Source of the DNA: CAWFXC01 sp963819735
Lineage (GTDB): Bacteria > Actinomycetota > Acidimicrobiia > IMCC26256 > DASPTH01
Length of the DNA: 64,000 nucleotides
Direction: 5' to 3'
Assembly: GCA_963819735.1 (NCBI GenBank)
Contig: CAWFXC010000005.1
Span: 434,001 to 498,000 of the forward strand
Part shown: positions 33,942-41,813 of the stretch, piece after piece
How positions within the stretch are numbered: position 1 is the stretch's first letter
Layout: the number at the start of each line of letters is the position of its first letter
Translations under genes and position numbers: made by a program
Notes under the pieces: generated by a model
The model's database searches: none
What the model was told of the DNA's origin: nothing
Seen by the model: only the letters and a program-made list of their open reading frames with translations

Positions 33942-34027
33942 CGGTATCGCTCCTCGATCGGTTCATTTGGAACGCCCTCACCGGCAGGCGGATTATGTGC
34001 GCTCGACCACCGAGGCGCAACCACGCG

Positions 34028-35008
34028 TCAGCCGACCGCGTCGAGACCGGTGATCTCCGTGAACAGTTGCCGGAACGACTGGTCGAAGTTGGTCCGACAC
34101 GGCCCGGTGAGGGCGCGTCGACGGGTCGGATCGGCGAGGGCGCCGGCCGGACTGCCGGGTACGGACCGGACGTCGATGCGCCCGTCGCGCCCGGACCACG
34201 CCGCCGCGTCACCGACCCACTGCTGCACGGTGGTGACGTCGTCGCCGCAGAGGTTGGTGATGAACGCCGGGTTGCCCGCGGCCTCGAGCAGCGGCTCGAG
34301 CATCCACTTGATGTCTTCGATGTGGATCGGGGAGTGCGGCGTGGGATCCGACGGGGCGACCATCGTCTGGCCGGCCATGACCGCGTCGATGTGCATCGCG
34401 GGGAAGGTTCCCGGCAGCCCCATGAGCGTGTTCAGCCGGGGGATGACCACCGGGAGATCGAAGGCGCGGGCGCAGAACCGGGCCACGCTCTCGACCCCGA
34501 GCTTGCAGGCCGGGCTCGTCGGTGCGTACGCGGTGGCGCCCCGCCCGATCGGATCCGCTTCGCCGTAGGCCCACCAGGGATCGTCGTTGGCCGAGTAGAT
34601 CCCCATCCCGGACATCACGAGGGCGGCCTTGGCGGTTCGGCAGTGCTGCAGGATCAGGCCCGCACCCTCGACGTTGGCCCGCATGGCGTCGTCGAGCTGG
34701 TCGAGGTCGGCGCGCAACCACGCCAGATGCAAGAGATAGGTGAAGTTGTCGGGCAGCTCGTGGAAGTCGCCACTCGCCAGGTCGACCTGCCGGACCTGCA
34801 CGCCGGACGCCTCGAGCGCTTCGCGGGTGGAGAGCGCGCGCGTCGGCGCGGGGGTCGCGACGGCGTGGTAGGTCTCGCGCTCACGATCGACCGACTGGCC
34901 GAGCCGGGCGAGTCCCCAGACCTCGTTGTCCTGCGCGAGGTGGAGCGCGAGCGCGGACCCGATGGTGCCGGTCACGCCGGTGACCAGGATCCGCTCGTCA
35001 GTGATCAC
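34028..35008 (-). CDS. NAD-dependent epimerase/dehydratase (extended SDR)
   Basis: 326 residues from GTG 35008, which overlaps the sulfotransferase stop (GTGA). G-V-T-G-T-I-G-S near residue 10 is the G-x-x-G-x-x-G nucleotide loop of extended SDRs. The usual Y-x-x-x-K is not evident: before the Lys in S-P-A-C-K-L-G-V-E the position four residues upstream is Ser, although a Tyr sits eight residues before it (Y-A-P-T-S). The enzyme may therefore be altered or use a shifted Tyr. Part of the minus-strand cluster thioesterase-sulfotransferase-epimerase-dikinase. Substrate unknown. Confidence 0.85.
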   Translation of the reverse strand: MITDERILVTGVTGTIGSALALHLAQDNEVWGLARLGQSVDRERETYHAVATPAPTRALSTREALEASGVQVRQVDLASGDFHELPDNFTYLLHLAWLRADLDQLDDAMRANVEGAGLILQHCRTAKAALVMSGMGIYSANDDPWWAYGEADPIGRGATAYAPTSPACKLGVESVARFCARAFDLPVVIPRLNTLMGLPGTFPAMHIDAVMAGQTMVAPSDPTPHSPIHIEDIKWMLEPLLEAAGNPAFITNLCGDDVTTVQQWVGDAAAWSGRDGRIDVRSVPGSPAGALADPTRRRALTGPCRTNFDQSFRQLFTEITGLDAVG

Positions 35009-36177
35009 GAGTCGATCCCGAATCGTCGCGTGTAGAAGCGAAAGCGCGCTCGCAGCCGGTCGGGGTCGAGGCCGAACTCCTCCGCGGTGTACCGGTGCGC
35101 GCCGTGTTGATCCTTCGGGTGATCGTCCAGCCATCGCTGGACCGCCTGCTGGGACTGCTCATCGAAGTCCATGCCCGCCCATTCGCACACCGCGGCGACC
35201 GCGCCGATCGGATCGTTCATCATCGCGTCGTAGTGCAGATCGAGGTTGCGCGCCTCCGGCACCGTACCGCCGTCGCGCGTGGCCAGGCCTCGGTGCAGCG
35301 ACAGCTCCTCCATCACGACCCATTCGGCGCCGAACTGCTTGCGATCGAAGTCGGGGGTGTTGCTCTCGCGCATCAGCCCGGTGAGGCTGAGCGCCGACGG
35401 CAGCACGACCGCCGGATCGCGGTGCGTCCACACGAGGAGTGCGTCGGGATACGTCTCGAGCAGCGCGTCGAGCGACAGGAGGTGCTTCGGGTACTTCAGG
35501 ACCCAGCGGCCGGGGTTGTGCCACTGCAACTGCTGGAGGGTCCGTCGGTGCGCTTCGTACATCGGCGTGTAGTCCGCCCCGAGGTACCAGTCGCGGTAAC
35601 CCGGGATGTCGAACGACGCCATCCACGCCTGGTTGAGGAAGCTCCAGTCGTTCAGCAGATTGCACTGCTCGGGTCGTGTCGCCGACATGGGGTGGCGGAT
35701 GAGCAGCTCGGCGGGTAGCTGGTCGAGGGCGGCCTGTACCTCGGCGATGCGGGGGTCAGTGGCGAAGGTGGCGCGCTCGGGCGGCGGCGACGGCGCCGAC
35801 ATCTCCCACATCAACGGGCCCCGGAATCCGGTCACGCACGCGAGCAGCGCGTGGAGATGCGTCGAGCCCGAGCGCGGTGGTCCGACGATGAAGATCGGCG
35901 CGTCGATCGCTTCGTCGGCGATACCGGGATTCTGCGCGCGGTCGGCGACGAGGCGAAGTCGCTTGACCAGCACGCCGGTCAACATCTCGTTGACGCGCGC
36001 CTGCACGCTCCCGGAGACCCGCGCGTCGTCGTTGAAGGAACGCACGAGGACGTGGAGCGCGTCGGTGAACGGCAGGTCGCCGTAGTCGTCGAGCGCGGCG
36101 ATGCGGATTGCATCCGCCAGCAACTGCTCGACGGAGAGCGTTCCCGCCTCGTCGCTCGGCTCGCGCACCGCACCCAT
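35005..36177 (-). CDS. PAPS-dependent sulfotransferase family protein
   Basis: 390 residues. The phosphosulfate-binding loop P-P-R-S-G-S-T-H-L near residue 98 and the 3'-phosphate motif W-T-H-R-D-P near 232 are those of the Sulfotransfer_3 family, common in actinobacteria. These enzymes transfer sulfate from PAPS to hydroxyl groups of lipids, sterols or carbohydrates. The N-terminal 80 residues are helical and typical of this subgroup. It is 25 bases after the thioesterase-like gene and overlaps the epimerase by 4 bases. Its partners suggest sulfation of a lipid or terpenoid intermediate. That is inference. Confidence 0.9.
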   Translation of the reverse strand: MGAVREPSDEAGTLSVEQLLADAIRIAALDDYGDLPFTDALHVLVRSFNDDARVSGSVQARVNEMLTGVLVKRLRLVADRAQNPGIADEAIDAPIFIVGPPRSGSTHLHALLACVTGFRGPLMWEMSAPSPPPERATFATDPRIAEVQAALDQLPAELLIRHPMSATRPEQCNLLNDWSFLNQAWMASFDIPGYRDWYLGADYTPMYEAHRRTLQQLQWHNPGRWVLKYPKHLLSLDALLETYPDALLVWTHRDPAVVLPSALSLTGLMRESNTPDFDRKQFGAEWVVMEELSLHRGLATRDGGTVPEARNLDLHYDAMMNDPIGAVAAVCEWAGMDFDEQSQQAVQRWLDDHPKDQHGAHRYTAEEFGLDPDRLRARFRFYTRRFGIDS

Positions 36178-36202
36178 CAGGCGCCCATTCCTCTCGTGTG
36201 AC

Positions 36203-37012
36203 TCAAGCCGGCGCGGGTCGCACCCGGGCCAGGATCGCCGAGCCGCGGCGACCGCGGCCTCCGTCTTCGATCAGGTTGACGCGTACGAGGCCCTCCGACG
36301 GCGGGCCGACGAAACGGAACTCGGTCACGATCGGCGAGACGCGGTTCTGCGCGAGGTAGCGGATCTCCATCTCGGTCACCACGTGGAGGTCGGTACCGAG
36401 CGCCCGATGGTGGTCGGCGAGGTCCTCGGCCGCCGCCTCGGCGAGCGCGGCGACCATTGCGCCCTGGAGCGCGCCCGCCGGGTTCAGGAGGTCGTAGCGC
36501 AGGTCGACGGAGGCGACGCCGCGGGCCCGGTCGAGGGTCTCGATGCCGACGGCCTCGCGGACGGGGATGTCGAGTGGCGGGGCGGTGCCGCGCGCGACGA
36601 CGCCCGCGGTGTCGATCTCGATCTTCGACTCGCCCTCCCGGCGGGGGACTCTCGCGAACCCGGCGAAGCACGTGCCCCACTCGGTTCCGTCGACGAAGAG
36701 CGGCGCCTCACACGTGACCGAACGCCGCCCGGCGCGCAGGGTGGTCGACCACGACTCGATGCTCGCGGGCGGCGGGGCCAGCGGCGCCCGCACCGACAGC
36801 TCGGAAGTGAACAGCCACGACTCGACGTCCTGGTCGACCGGCACGCCGGTCACCACGTCGGTCAGGTAGACGATGGCCGCGGCCGGCACCACTCCCCGCA
36901 CGCACAGCGCCGTCGGCGGATGGAGGATCCCGACGAACCGGTCGTCGTCGAGCCGGAACGACACGCCGAGCCGGCTCGGGATCATGTGGAAGTCGGCGGG
37001 GACATCGGTCAC
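36203..37012 (-). CDS. Double hot-dog thioesterase-like protein
   Basis: 269 residues from a GTG at 37012; TAGCTT lies 8 bases upstream with no RBS, suggesting a leaderless start. Two hot-dog-like halves are visible: residues about 25-130 (with A-A-A-I-V-Y-L-T-D-V in the central helix and W-S-T-T-L-R-A-G-R-R-S-V-T-C) and about 150-265 (D-L-L-N-P-A-G-A-L-Q-G-A-M-V-A-A-L-A-E-A-A then T-E-M-E-I-R-Y-L-A). The N-P-x-G-x-x-Q/H-G pattern matches PaaI/YiiD-type acyl-CoA thioesterases with Gln in place of His. First gene of the sulfotransferase/dikinase cluster. Confidence 0.8.
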   Translation of the reverse strand: MTDVPADFHMIPSRLGVSFRLDDDRFVGILHPPTALCVRGVVPAAAIVYLTDVVTGVPVDQDVESWLFTSELSVRAPLAPPPASIESWSTTLRAGRRSVTCEAPLFVDGTEWGTCFAGFARVPRREGESKIEIDTAGVVARGTAPPLDIPVREAVGIETLDRARGVASVDLRYDLLNPAGALQGAMVAALAEAAAEDLADHHRALGTDLHVVTEMEIRYLAQNRVSPIVTEFRFVGPPSEGLVRVNLIEDGGRGRRGSAILARVRPAPA

Positions 37013-37061
37013 GGGAGGCGAAGCTAGCGTCCAGCGTGACCTTCCTCACTCAGGAGCACGC

Positions 37062-38111
37062 ATGACTACCGCGCCGCCCGTACCCGACACGATCGAGCAG
37101 GCCCTCGACCCCGCGTGGCTCACCGACGCACTCGGCCTCCGCTTTTCGGGCATCGAGGTCACTCGGGTCACGCCCGGACCGGTGGTGGAGCGTCTCTCCA
37201 CCAACGCGCGCTTCCGCATCGAGTGTGCGGGAGGCCTCCCCGACGGTCTCGTGCCCACGCTGTGCGTGAAGGGCTACTTCGGTGAGAAGGGGCGCCCGAT
37301 GGCCCACGTGGGTGAGCCGGAGGCGCATTTCTACGCGACGCTCGCCGAGGCGACCGGCGTGCACACGTTGCGCAGCGTCTACGCCGACGTGAACCCCGCG
37401 TCGCACCACGGCGTGGTGATCACCGAGGACGTCGTCGCCGCGGGTGGTGAGTTCCTCGACGCACTCTCTCCGTACACGCCGGAGCAGACGGCGCAGAGCC
37501 TCGCCCAGTTCGCCCGGCTCCACGCCGGCACGTGGGGCGTGAACGACCTCATCGACGAGCCGTGGCTCGCCTCCCGTATCCCGTCGTACTTCGCGTACCG
37601 CGGCGTCGACGACATCCAGAAGAACTTCGACGGAGCAGTCGGGGTCGATGTCGCGCCCGAGGTGCGCGACGCGCAACGCCTGGTCGACGCGCTGTGGGTG
37701 CTCGCCGAACGCAGCGAGAGCCCGGGTTGGACGGTCATCCACGGCGACGCCCACGTGGGCAACATCTTCCTGGACGCCGACGGCGCCCCTGCACTCGTCG
37801 ACTGGCAACTCGTGCAGCGCGGCCACTGGGGCATCGACGTGGGCTACCACATCGCCTCGGCCCTCACGACTGCCGATCGCGAGGCCCACGAGCGCGATCT
37901 CCTCACGCACTACCTCGAGTGCCTGCGCTCGCACGGCGTCGACGCGCCCGGATGGGACGACGCGTGGGACGCGTACCGGGCCGGGATCGTGTACGGCTAC
38001 TTCCTCTGGGCGATCACGCTGGTCGTGAAACCGGCGATCATCCAGGTGCTGCTGCAACGGCTGAGTGCGGCCGCCGCCGCGCACGATTCCTTCGGCGCGA
38101 TCGGCGTGTGA
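37062..38111 (+). CDS. Phosphotransferase (APH / ecdysteroid-kinase-like fold)
   Basis: 349 residues; the ATG at 37062 has AGGAG 5 bases upstream. Kinase-like signatures: Lys in L-C-V-K-G-Y near residue 65, the catalytic Brenner loop V-I-H-G-D-A-H-V-G-N-I-F near 226, and the metal-binding Asp in L-V-D-W-Q near 246. Proteins of this fold phosphorylate aminoglycosides, choline, homoserine, macrolides or ecdysteroids. In actinobacteria many unlinked members exist with unknown substrates. Divergent from the thioesterase-like gene (49 bases between starts). Antibiotic resistance should not be assumed. Confidence 0.88.
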   Translation: MTTAPPVPDTIEQALDPAWLTDALGLRFSGIEVTRVTPGPVVERLSTNARFRIECAGGLPDGLVPTLCVKGYFGEKGRPMAHVGEPEAHFYATLAEATGVHTLRSVYADVNPASHHGVVITEDVVAAGGEFLDALSPYTPEQTAQSLAQFARLHAGTWGVNDLIDEPWLASRIPSYFAYRGVDDIQKNFDGAVGVDVAPEVRDAQRLVDALWVLAERSESPGWTVIHGDAHVGNIFLDADGAPALVDWQLVQRGHWGIDVGYHIASALTTADREAHERDLLTHYLECLRSHGVDAPGWDDAWDAYRAGIVYGYFLWAITLVVKPAIIQVLLQRLSAAAAAHDSFGAIGV

Positions 38112-38215
38112 ACCCGCACGCGCCGGTGGACAACGTCCTACACTCCCGTGGCGCCCGGCGGCAGGTAGAGATCGGCACAGGCCGTTCCGGCCGGGACGAC
38201 TGAACGGGGAGTCTC

Positions 38216-38614
38216 ATGTTCATTCTCGCCAGCGAATGGCACGTCGGCCAGGTGTTCTGGTCGCTGCTCGAGTTCGCGCTGTTCTTCATCTGGATCTGGC
38301 TACTCATCATCGTGTTCTCCGACATCTTCCGGAGTCACGACATCGGTGGCTTCGCCAAGGCGTTGTGGGTGATCTTCGTGTTCATCGTCCCGTACCTCGG
38401 GGTGCTGGTGTACATCATCGCCCGCGGCCACAAGATGGCGCAGCACGCCGAGCAGGCGGCATTGGCGCAGGACGCCGCGAACAAGGCCTACATACAGGAC
38501 GCGGTGAGTACCGGCAATGTGGCGGACGAGATCCAGCGCCTGGCCGACCTCCGAGCGGCGGGGACCATCTCCGACGCCGAGTTCGAGCAGCTCAAGGCGA
38601 AGGCACTCGCCTGA
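38216..38614 (+). CDS. Membrane protein with PLDc_N-like and SHOCT domains
   Basis: 132 residues; GGGGAG lies 4 bases before the ATG. Two hydrophobic segments (about 12-35, F-W-S-L-L-E-F-A-L-F-F-I-W-I-W; about 48-68, W-V-I-F-V-F-I-V-P-Y-L-G-V-L-V-Y-I-I) have the F-x-x-D-I-F-R-S-H-D... P-x-L-G pattern of cardiolipin-synthase N-terminal (PLDc_N) membrane hairpins. A linker and a C-terminal SHOCT motif (L-A-D-L-R-A-A-G-T-I-S-D-A-E-F) follow. No catalytic domain. Probably a small membrane scaffold; 104 bases after the kinase gene. The 165 bases that follow it hold no clear element. Confidence 0.85.
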   Translation: MFILASEWHVGQVFWSLLEFALFFIWIWLLIIVFSDIFRSHDIGGFAKALWVIFVFIVPYLGVLVYIIARGHKMAQHAEQAALAQDAANKAYIQDAVSTGNVADEIQRLADLRAAGTISDAEFEQLKAKALA

Positions 38615-38779
38615 CCTCGGTGACTGACCTCCCGGTGGCGCGTCCGTGCGAACGCCGGACGCCCACCGCGGAGGGCCACGAGGGTCGACGCGAGAAAAGC
38701 TTCGATCGCCGGTGATCAGCTGTCGAGTTCCTCACCTCCCGTTCGTCTCATGGGCGACCAATCCGAGGAGGAGGAACTG

Positions 38780-39139
38780 ATGAAGTACATGCTGTTGATC
38801 CACCAGGGCACCACCCCGACCCCGCTCGACCCGGAAGCATGGGCGACGCTGTCGGAAGCCGAACAGCAGGAGATCTACGCCGCCTACCAGTCGATCAACA
38901 CGACGCCGGGCGTCACCCCGGGCAACGGGCTCCAGCCGCCCGAGACGGCAACTACCGTCCGGGTGCAGGACGGCAAGACGATCACGACCGACGGTCCCTT
39001 CGTCGAGACGAAGGAAGCGCTCAACGGCTATCTCGTCTACGAGGCCGACGACCTGGATGCCGCGATCGAGCTCGCGGCGCGGATTCCCGCCGCCCGACTC
39101 GGCGGCGCGATCGAGGTGCGCCCGATCATGGAGTGGTAG
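38780..39139 (+). CDS. YCII-related (DGPF-domain) protein
   Basis: 119 residues; the ATG at 38780 follows GAGGAGGA. The fold is a ferredoxin-like YCII barrel: M-K-Y-M-L-L-I-H at the start, and the D-G-P-F-V-E-T-K-E signature that names the DGPF group near residue 75, then L-x-G-Y-L-V and a C-terminal V-R-P-I strand. DGPF proteins are the standard genomic partners of ECF42 sigma factors, and this gene overlaps exactly such a sigma gene by 7 bases. Its role in that module (effector, target or small enzyme) is not settled. Confidence 0.92.
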   Translation: MKYMLLIHQGTTPTPLDPEAWATLSEAEQQEIYAAYQSINTTPGVTPGNGLQPPETATTVRVQDGKTITTDGPFVETKEALNGYLVYEADDLDAAIELAARIPAARLGGAIEVRPIMEW

Positions 39140-40311
39140 CGATCCTCGAGCAGACGTTCCGCGACGAGTGGGGTCGCGTGCTCGCCACGCTGATCGGACT
39201 CCTCGGCGACTTCGATCTCGCCGAGGAAACCGCGCAGGAGGCGTTCGCGATCGCCGCCGAACGTTGGCCGCGCGACGGGTACCCCACCAACCCGCGCGCC
39301 TGGCTGGTGACGACGGCCCGTAACCGCGCCGTCGATCGCGTACGTCGCGATCAGACGTTGGCGGCGAAGCGGAGTCTGCTCTCGGTGCCGGACGCGACGG
39401 AGGCGGAGGACACGATGGACGCGACCGCGTTTCCGGACGAGCGACTCGAGCTGATCTTCACCTGCTGTCATCCCGCGCTCGCGATCGACGCGCAGGTGGC
39501 GCTCACGTTGCGGACCCTCGGCGGTCTCACCACCGACGAGATCGCGCGCGCCTTCCTGGTGCCGGAGCCGACGATGGCGCAGCGGTTGGTGCGGGCGAAA
39601 CGCAAGATCAAAGCCGCCGGCATCCCCTTCCGCGTGCCCCCCGCTCACCTGTTGCCGGACCGGCTGGCCGCGGTGCTCGCGGTGGTCTACCTGATCTTCA
39701 ACGAGGGCTACCACGGGCGTAGTGACCTCGCGGGAGAGGCGTTGTGGCTCGGGCGCGCGCTCGTCACCCTGATGCCACAGGAGCCGGAGCCGCAGGGCCT
39801 CCTGGCGATGATGCTCCTCCACGACTCCCGGCGCGACGCCCGATTCCACGACGGCGATCTCGTGCTGCTCGCCGACCAGGACCGCGCACTGTGGGACGCC
39901 GAGCAGATCATCGACGGGCAGGCCATGCTCGATCGAGCGCTCGCCCTGGGTGGTCGGGGTCCGTACGTGGTGCAGGCCGCGATCGCCGCGTTGCACGCCG
40001 AGGAGCCGCGCGACCTGCGCCAGATCGCCGCGCTCTACGGCGAGCTGGCTCGCCTCACCGGCTCGCCCGTGGTCGAGCTCAACCGGGCGGTCGCGGTGGC
40101 CGAGGCCGAAGGCCCCGAGGCGGGTCTCCGCATCGTCGATCAGGTCGATCTCGACGACTACCGCTACCTGCACTCGACGCGTGGAGAACTGCTGCGGCGT
40201 CTCGGTCGCACCGAAGAAGCGCGCGTCGCCTACCGCCGCGCGCTGGCGCTGGTCCACGACGACGCCGAGCGTCGCCTGCTCGAGCGCCGCCTGGCGGACC
40301 TCGGGTCGTGA
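39133..40311 (+). CDS. ECF42-type RNA polymerase sigma factor with C-terminal TPR-like extension
   Basis: 392 residues from GTG 39133, inside the end of the DGPF gene. Sigma-2 region about residues 5-75 (L-L-G-D-F-D-L-A-E-E-T-A-Q-E-A-F... P-R-A-W-L-V-T-T-A-R-N-R-A-V-D). Sigma-4 about 110-165 (L-T-L-R-T-L-G-G-L-T-T-D-E-I-A-R-A-F... M-A-Q-R-L-V-R-A-K). Then a helical extension of 200 residues with L-A-V-V-Y-L-I-F-N-E-G-Y and D-L-A-x-E-A. No anti-sigma factor gene follows, as expected because the extension replaces it in this group. Regulon is likely the DGPF gene and neighbours. Confidence 0.95.
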   Translation: MVAILEQTFRDEWGRVLATLIGLLGDFDLAEETAQEAFAIAAERWPRDGYPTNPRAWLVTTARNRAVDRVRRDQTLAAKRSLLSVPDATEAEDTMDATAFPDERLELIFTCCHPALAIDAQVALTLRTLGGLTTDEIARAFLVPEPTMAQRLVRAKRKIKAAGIPFRVPPAHLLPDRLAAVLAVVYLIFNEGYHGRSDLAGEALWLGRALVTLMPQEPEPQGLLAMMLLHDSRRDARFHDGDLVLLADQDRALWDAEQIIDGQAMLDRALALGGRGPYVVQAAIAALHAEEPRDLRQIAALYGELARLTGSPVVELNRAVAVAEAEGPEAGLRIVDQVDLDDYRYLHSTRGELLRRLGRTEEARVAYRRALALVHDDAERRLLERRLADLGS

Positions 40312-40925
40312 GCGAAGCCGACGGGGACGCGCCCGACTCCCACGTCGATCCGAGCCGATCGGGCCGCGTGGACCTGTACTGGATCCCGTTGGGCGCGGGC
40401 GCGCACGTCGTTAGGATCAGCGGCCGTTTGTTCGAACGGGTCGCGGCGCGGGCGCAACAGCGGCCGCGCTGCGACCTCTACCACTCGGCGCTCGAGGTCC
40501 GTGTCCCGGAAGGCCGTTTCGTCATCGAGCAGGCGCCGATGATCGACGTGCACGGCGATGCGCGGGGAGTGGTGGCCGACGGCCCGGTCGGCACGAGATG
40601 GGCCGGACGCTTCCGGCTCTTCCGCTACGAGATCCGACGCTGGCAAGACGGACGGATTCCCGACGTGTACGACGCGATCGCGAGCCCGGTGCGGTTGAGT
40701 GACGATGTTGCCCACGCGCGTCGCGTGCTCGACCTGCTGCCTTCGATCCCCACTCCGGTGTGGGGCCGCGACCAGCTCGGCGCAGGGGAGATGTGGAACT
40801 CGAACTCCGTCACCTCGTGGGTACTGACGCGCAGCGGAGTTGATGTCGCGGCGATCCACCCGCCGCCCGGCGGGCGCGCGCCCGGGTGGCATGCAGGCAT
40901 GGTGGTCGCGGCGCGCCAACCCTGA
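40308..40925 (+). CDS. Conserved hypothetical protein
   Basis: 205 residues from GTG 40308, overlapping the sigma-factor stop by 4 bases (GTGA), so it belongs to the same transcript. I do not recognise the family. Visible features: L-Y-W-I-P-L-G-A-G near the start, L-Y-H-S-A-L-E-V near residue 58, V-I-E-Q-A-P-M, and a well-ordered C-terminus with W-N-S-N-S-V-T-S-W and G-W-H-A-G. The spaced His, Asn, Ser and Trp residues resemble a hydrolase active-site arrangement (NlpC- or LRAT-like). No Cys occupies the expected place, so this is only a suggestion. No signal peptide or membrane segment. Confidence 0.65.
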   Translation: MSEADGDAPDSHVDPSRSGRVDLYWIPLGAGAHVVRISGRLFERVAARAQQRPRCDLYHSALEVRVPEGRFVIEQAPMIDVHGDARGVVADGPVGTRWAGRFRLFRYEIRRWQDGRIPDVYDAIASPVRLSDDVAHARRVLDLLPSIPTPVWGRDQLGAGEMWNSNSVTSWVLTRSGVDVAAIHPPPGGRAPGWHAGMVVAARQP

Positions 40926-40926
40926 A

Positions 40927-41766
40927 CTACGCCGCGGGTGAGGCGCTTCCCGCAGTGACCCGACGCATGAGCCGTTGCTCGGGCCAGTAGGTGCCTTCGC
41001 CCATGTGCACGGTGGCGCGCTCGTCCCAGATGGCGACGTCGCCGACCGCCCATCGGTAGCGGCACACGAAGCGTGGCGCTCGCATGTGGTCGAACAGGAA
41101 CTCGAGCAACGCGCTGCTCTCCGTGGGGTGCACTCCGACGATTGACTGCGTGAATCCCTGGTTCACGAACAGTGCCTTCCGGCCGGTGACGGGATGCGTC
41201 GTGACGACCGGGTGGGTGGCGCCGGGGAAGGCTTCTAGGATCGGCCGCCCGGCTTCTTCGCCGAATCGTTGCATCACGATGTCGTTGAACGCCGCGCCTT
41301 GGCTGTGGAATGCGGAGAGGCCCTCGAGAAACGTCTGCATCGCCGTCGACAACGCGTCGAAGGCGTCGCACGTGTTCGCCCACATCGTGTCGCCACCCCG
41401 CTCGGGCACCACCACCGCGCGCAGCACCGCAATGTCGGGAACCTCGGCGTGGAACGTGTAGTCGGTGTGGAAGTGCGAGTCGACACCGGGTTGGTAGTCC
41501 TCGGTGCCGACGCTGCCCATGACCGACGTGTCACCCATGAATGCGCTAACCGGGTGGGGGTGCGGCACGGCGAACGTGCTCGCGAGCGCGACCTGGGCGT
41601 CGTCGTCGATCTTCTGATGGGGCAGGAACACCACGAGGTGATCGAGCACCGCCTGGTGCAACTCGTCGAGTTGGAGTGGGTCGAGCGGCGCCGCGAGGTC
41701 GACGCCCTCGACGCGGGCGCCGAGGGAACTGGCGACCGGGGTCACCTCGATCGTCGTGTAGCCCAC
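40927..41766 (-). CDS. TauD/TfdA-family Fe(II)/2-oxoglutarate dioxygenase
   Basis: 279 residues, GTG start with GAGAGGGAG 6 bases upstream. Iron-binding H-x-D in S-H-F-H-T-D-Y near residue 99, distal His in R-A-T-V-H-M-G near 253, and an Arg in L-M-R-R-V-T for 2-oxoglutarate. The N-terminal G-A-R-V-E-G-V-D-L motif is typical. Family members release sulfite from sulfonates or hydroxylate herbicide-like or amino-acid substrates. Divergent from a TetR gene across a 47-base gap with an inverted repeat, so TetR probably represses it. No sulfonate-uptake genes are adjacent. Confidence 0.92.
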   Translation of the reverse strand: MGYTTIEVTPVASSLGARVEGVDLAAPLDPLQLDELHQAVLDHLVVFLPHQKIDDDAQVALASTFAVPHPHPVSAFMGDTSVMGSVGTEDYQPGVDSHFHTDYTFHAEVPDIAVLRAVVVPERGGDTMWANTCDAFDALSTAMQTFLEGLSAFHSQGAAFNDIVMQRFGEEAGRPILEAFPGATHPVVTTHPVTGRKALFVNQGFTQSIVGVHPTESSALLEFLFDHMRAPRFVCRYRWAVGDVAIWDERATVHMGEGTYWPEQRLMRRVTAGSASPAA

Positions 41767-41791
41767 GGCGTGCTCCCTCTCGCGATGGTGG

Positions 41792-41812
41792 CTCTCGAAC
41801 TAAGTTAGAGGG
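41792..41812. promoter_or_regulatory. Inverted-repeat operator between TauD and TetR genes
   Basis: CTCTCGAACT-A-AGTTAGAGGG: the arms match at 8 of 10 positions around a central A. The right arm overlaps TAAGTT (41801-41806), which lies 7 bases before the TetR start and is a plausible -10 box for a leaderless message. A TetR dimer bound here would block its own promoter and the divergent dioxygenase. Confidence 0.5.
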
Positions 41813-41813
41813 C

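Noticed and set aside
37062..38111. Aminoglycoside resistance kinase
   Set aside because: The fold matches, but no specificity motif does; this fold has many metabolic members in actinobacteria.
40927..41766. Taurine-utilisation locus
   Set aside because: Only the dioxygenase-family gene is present; no sulfonate transporter genes accompany it.
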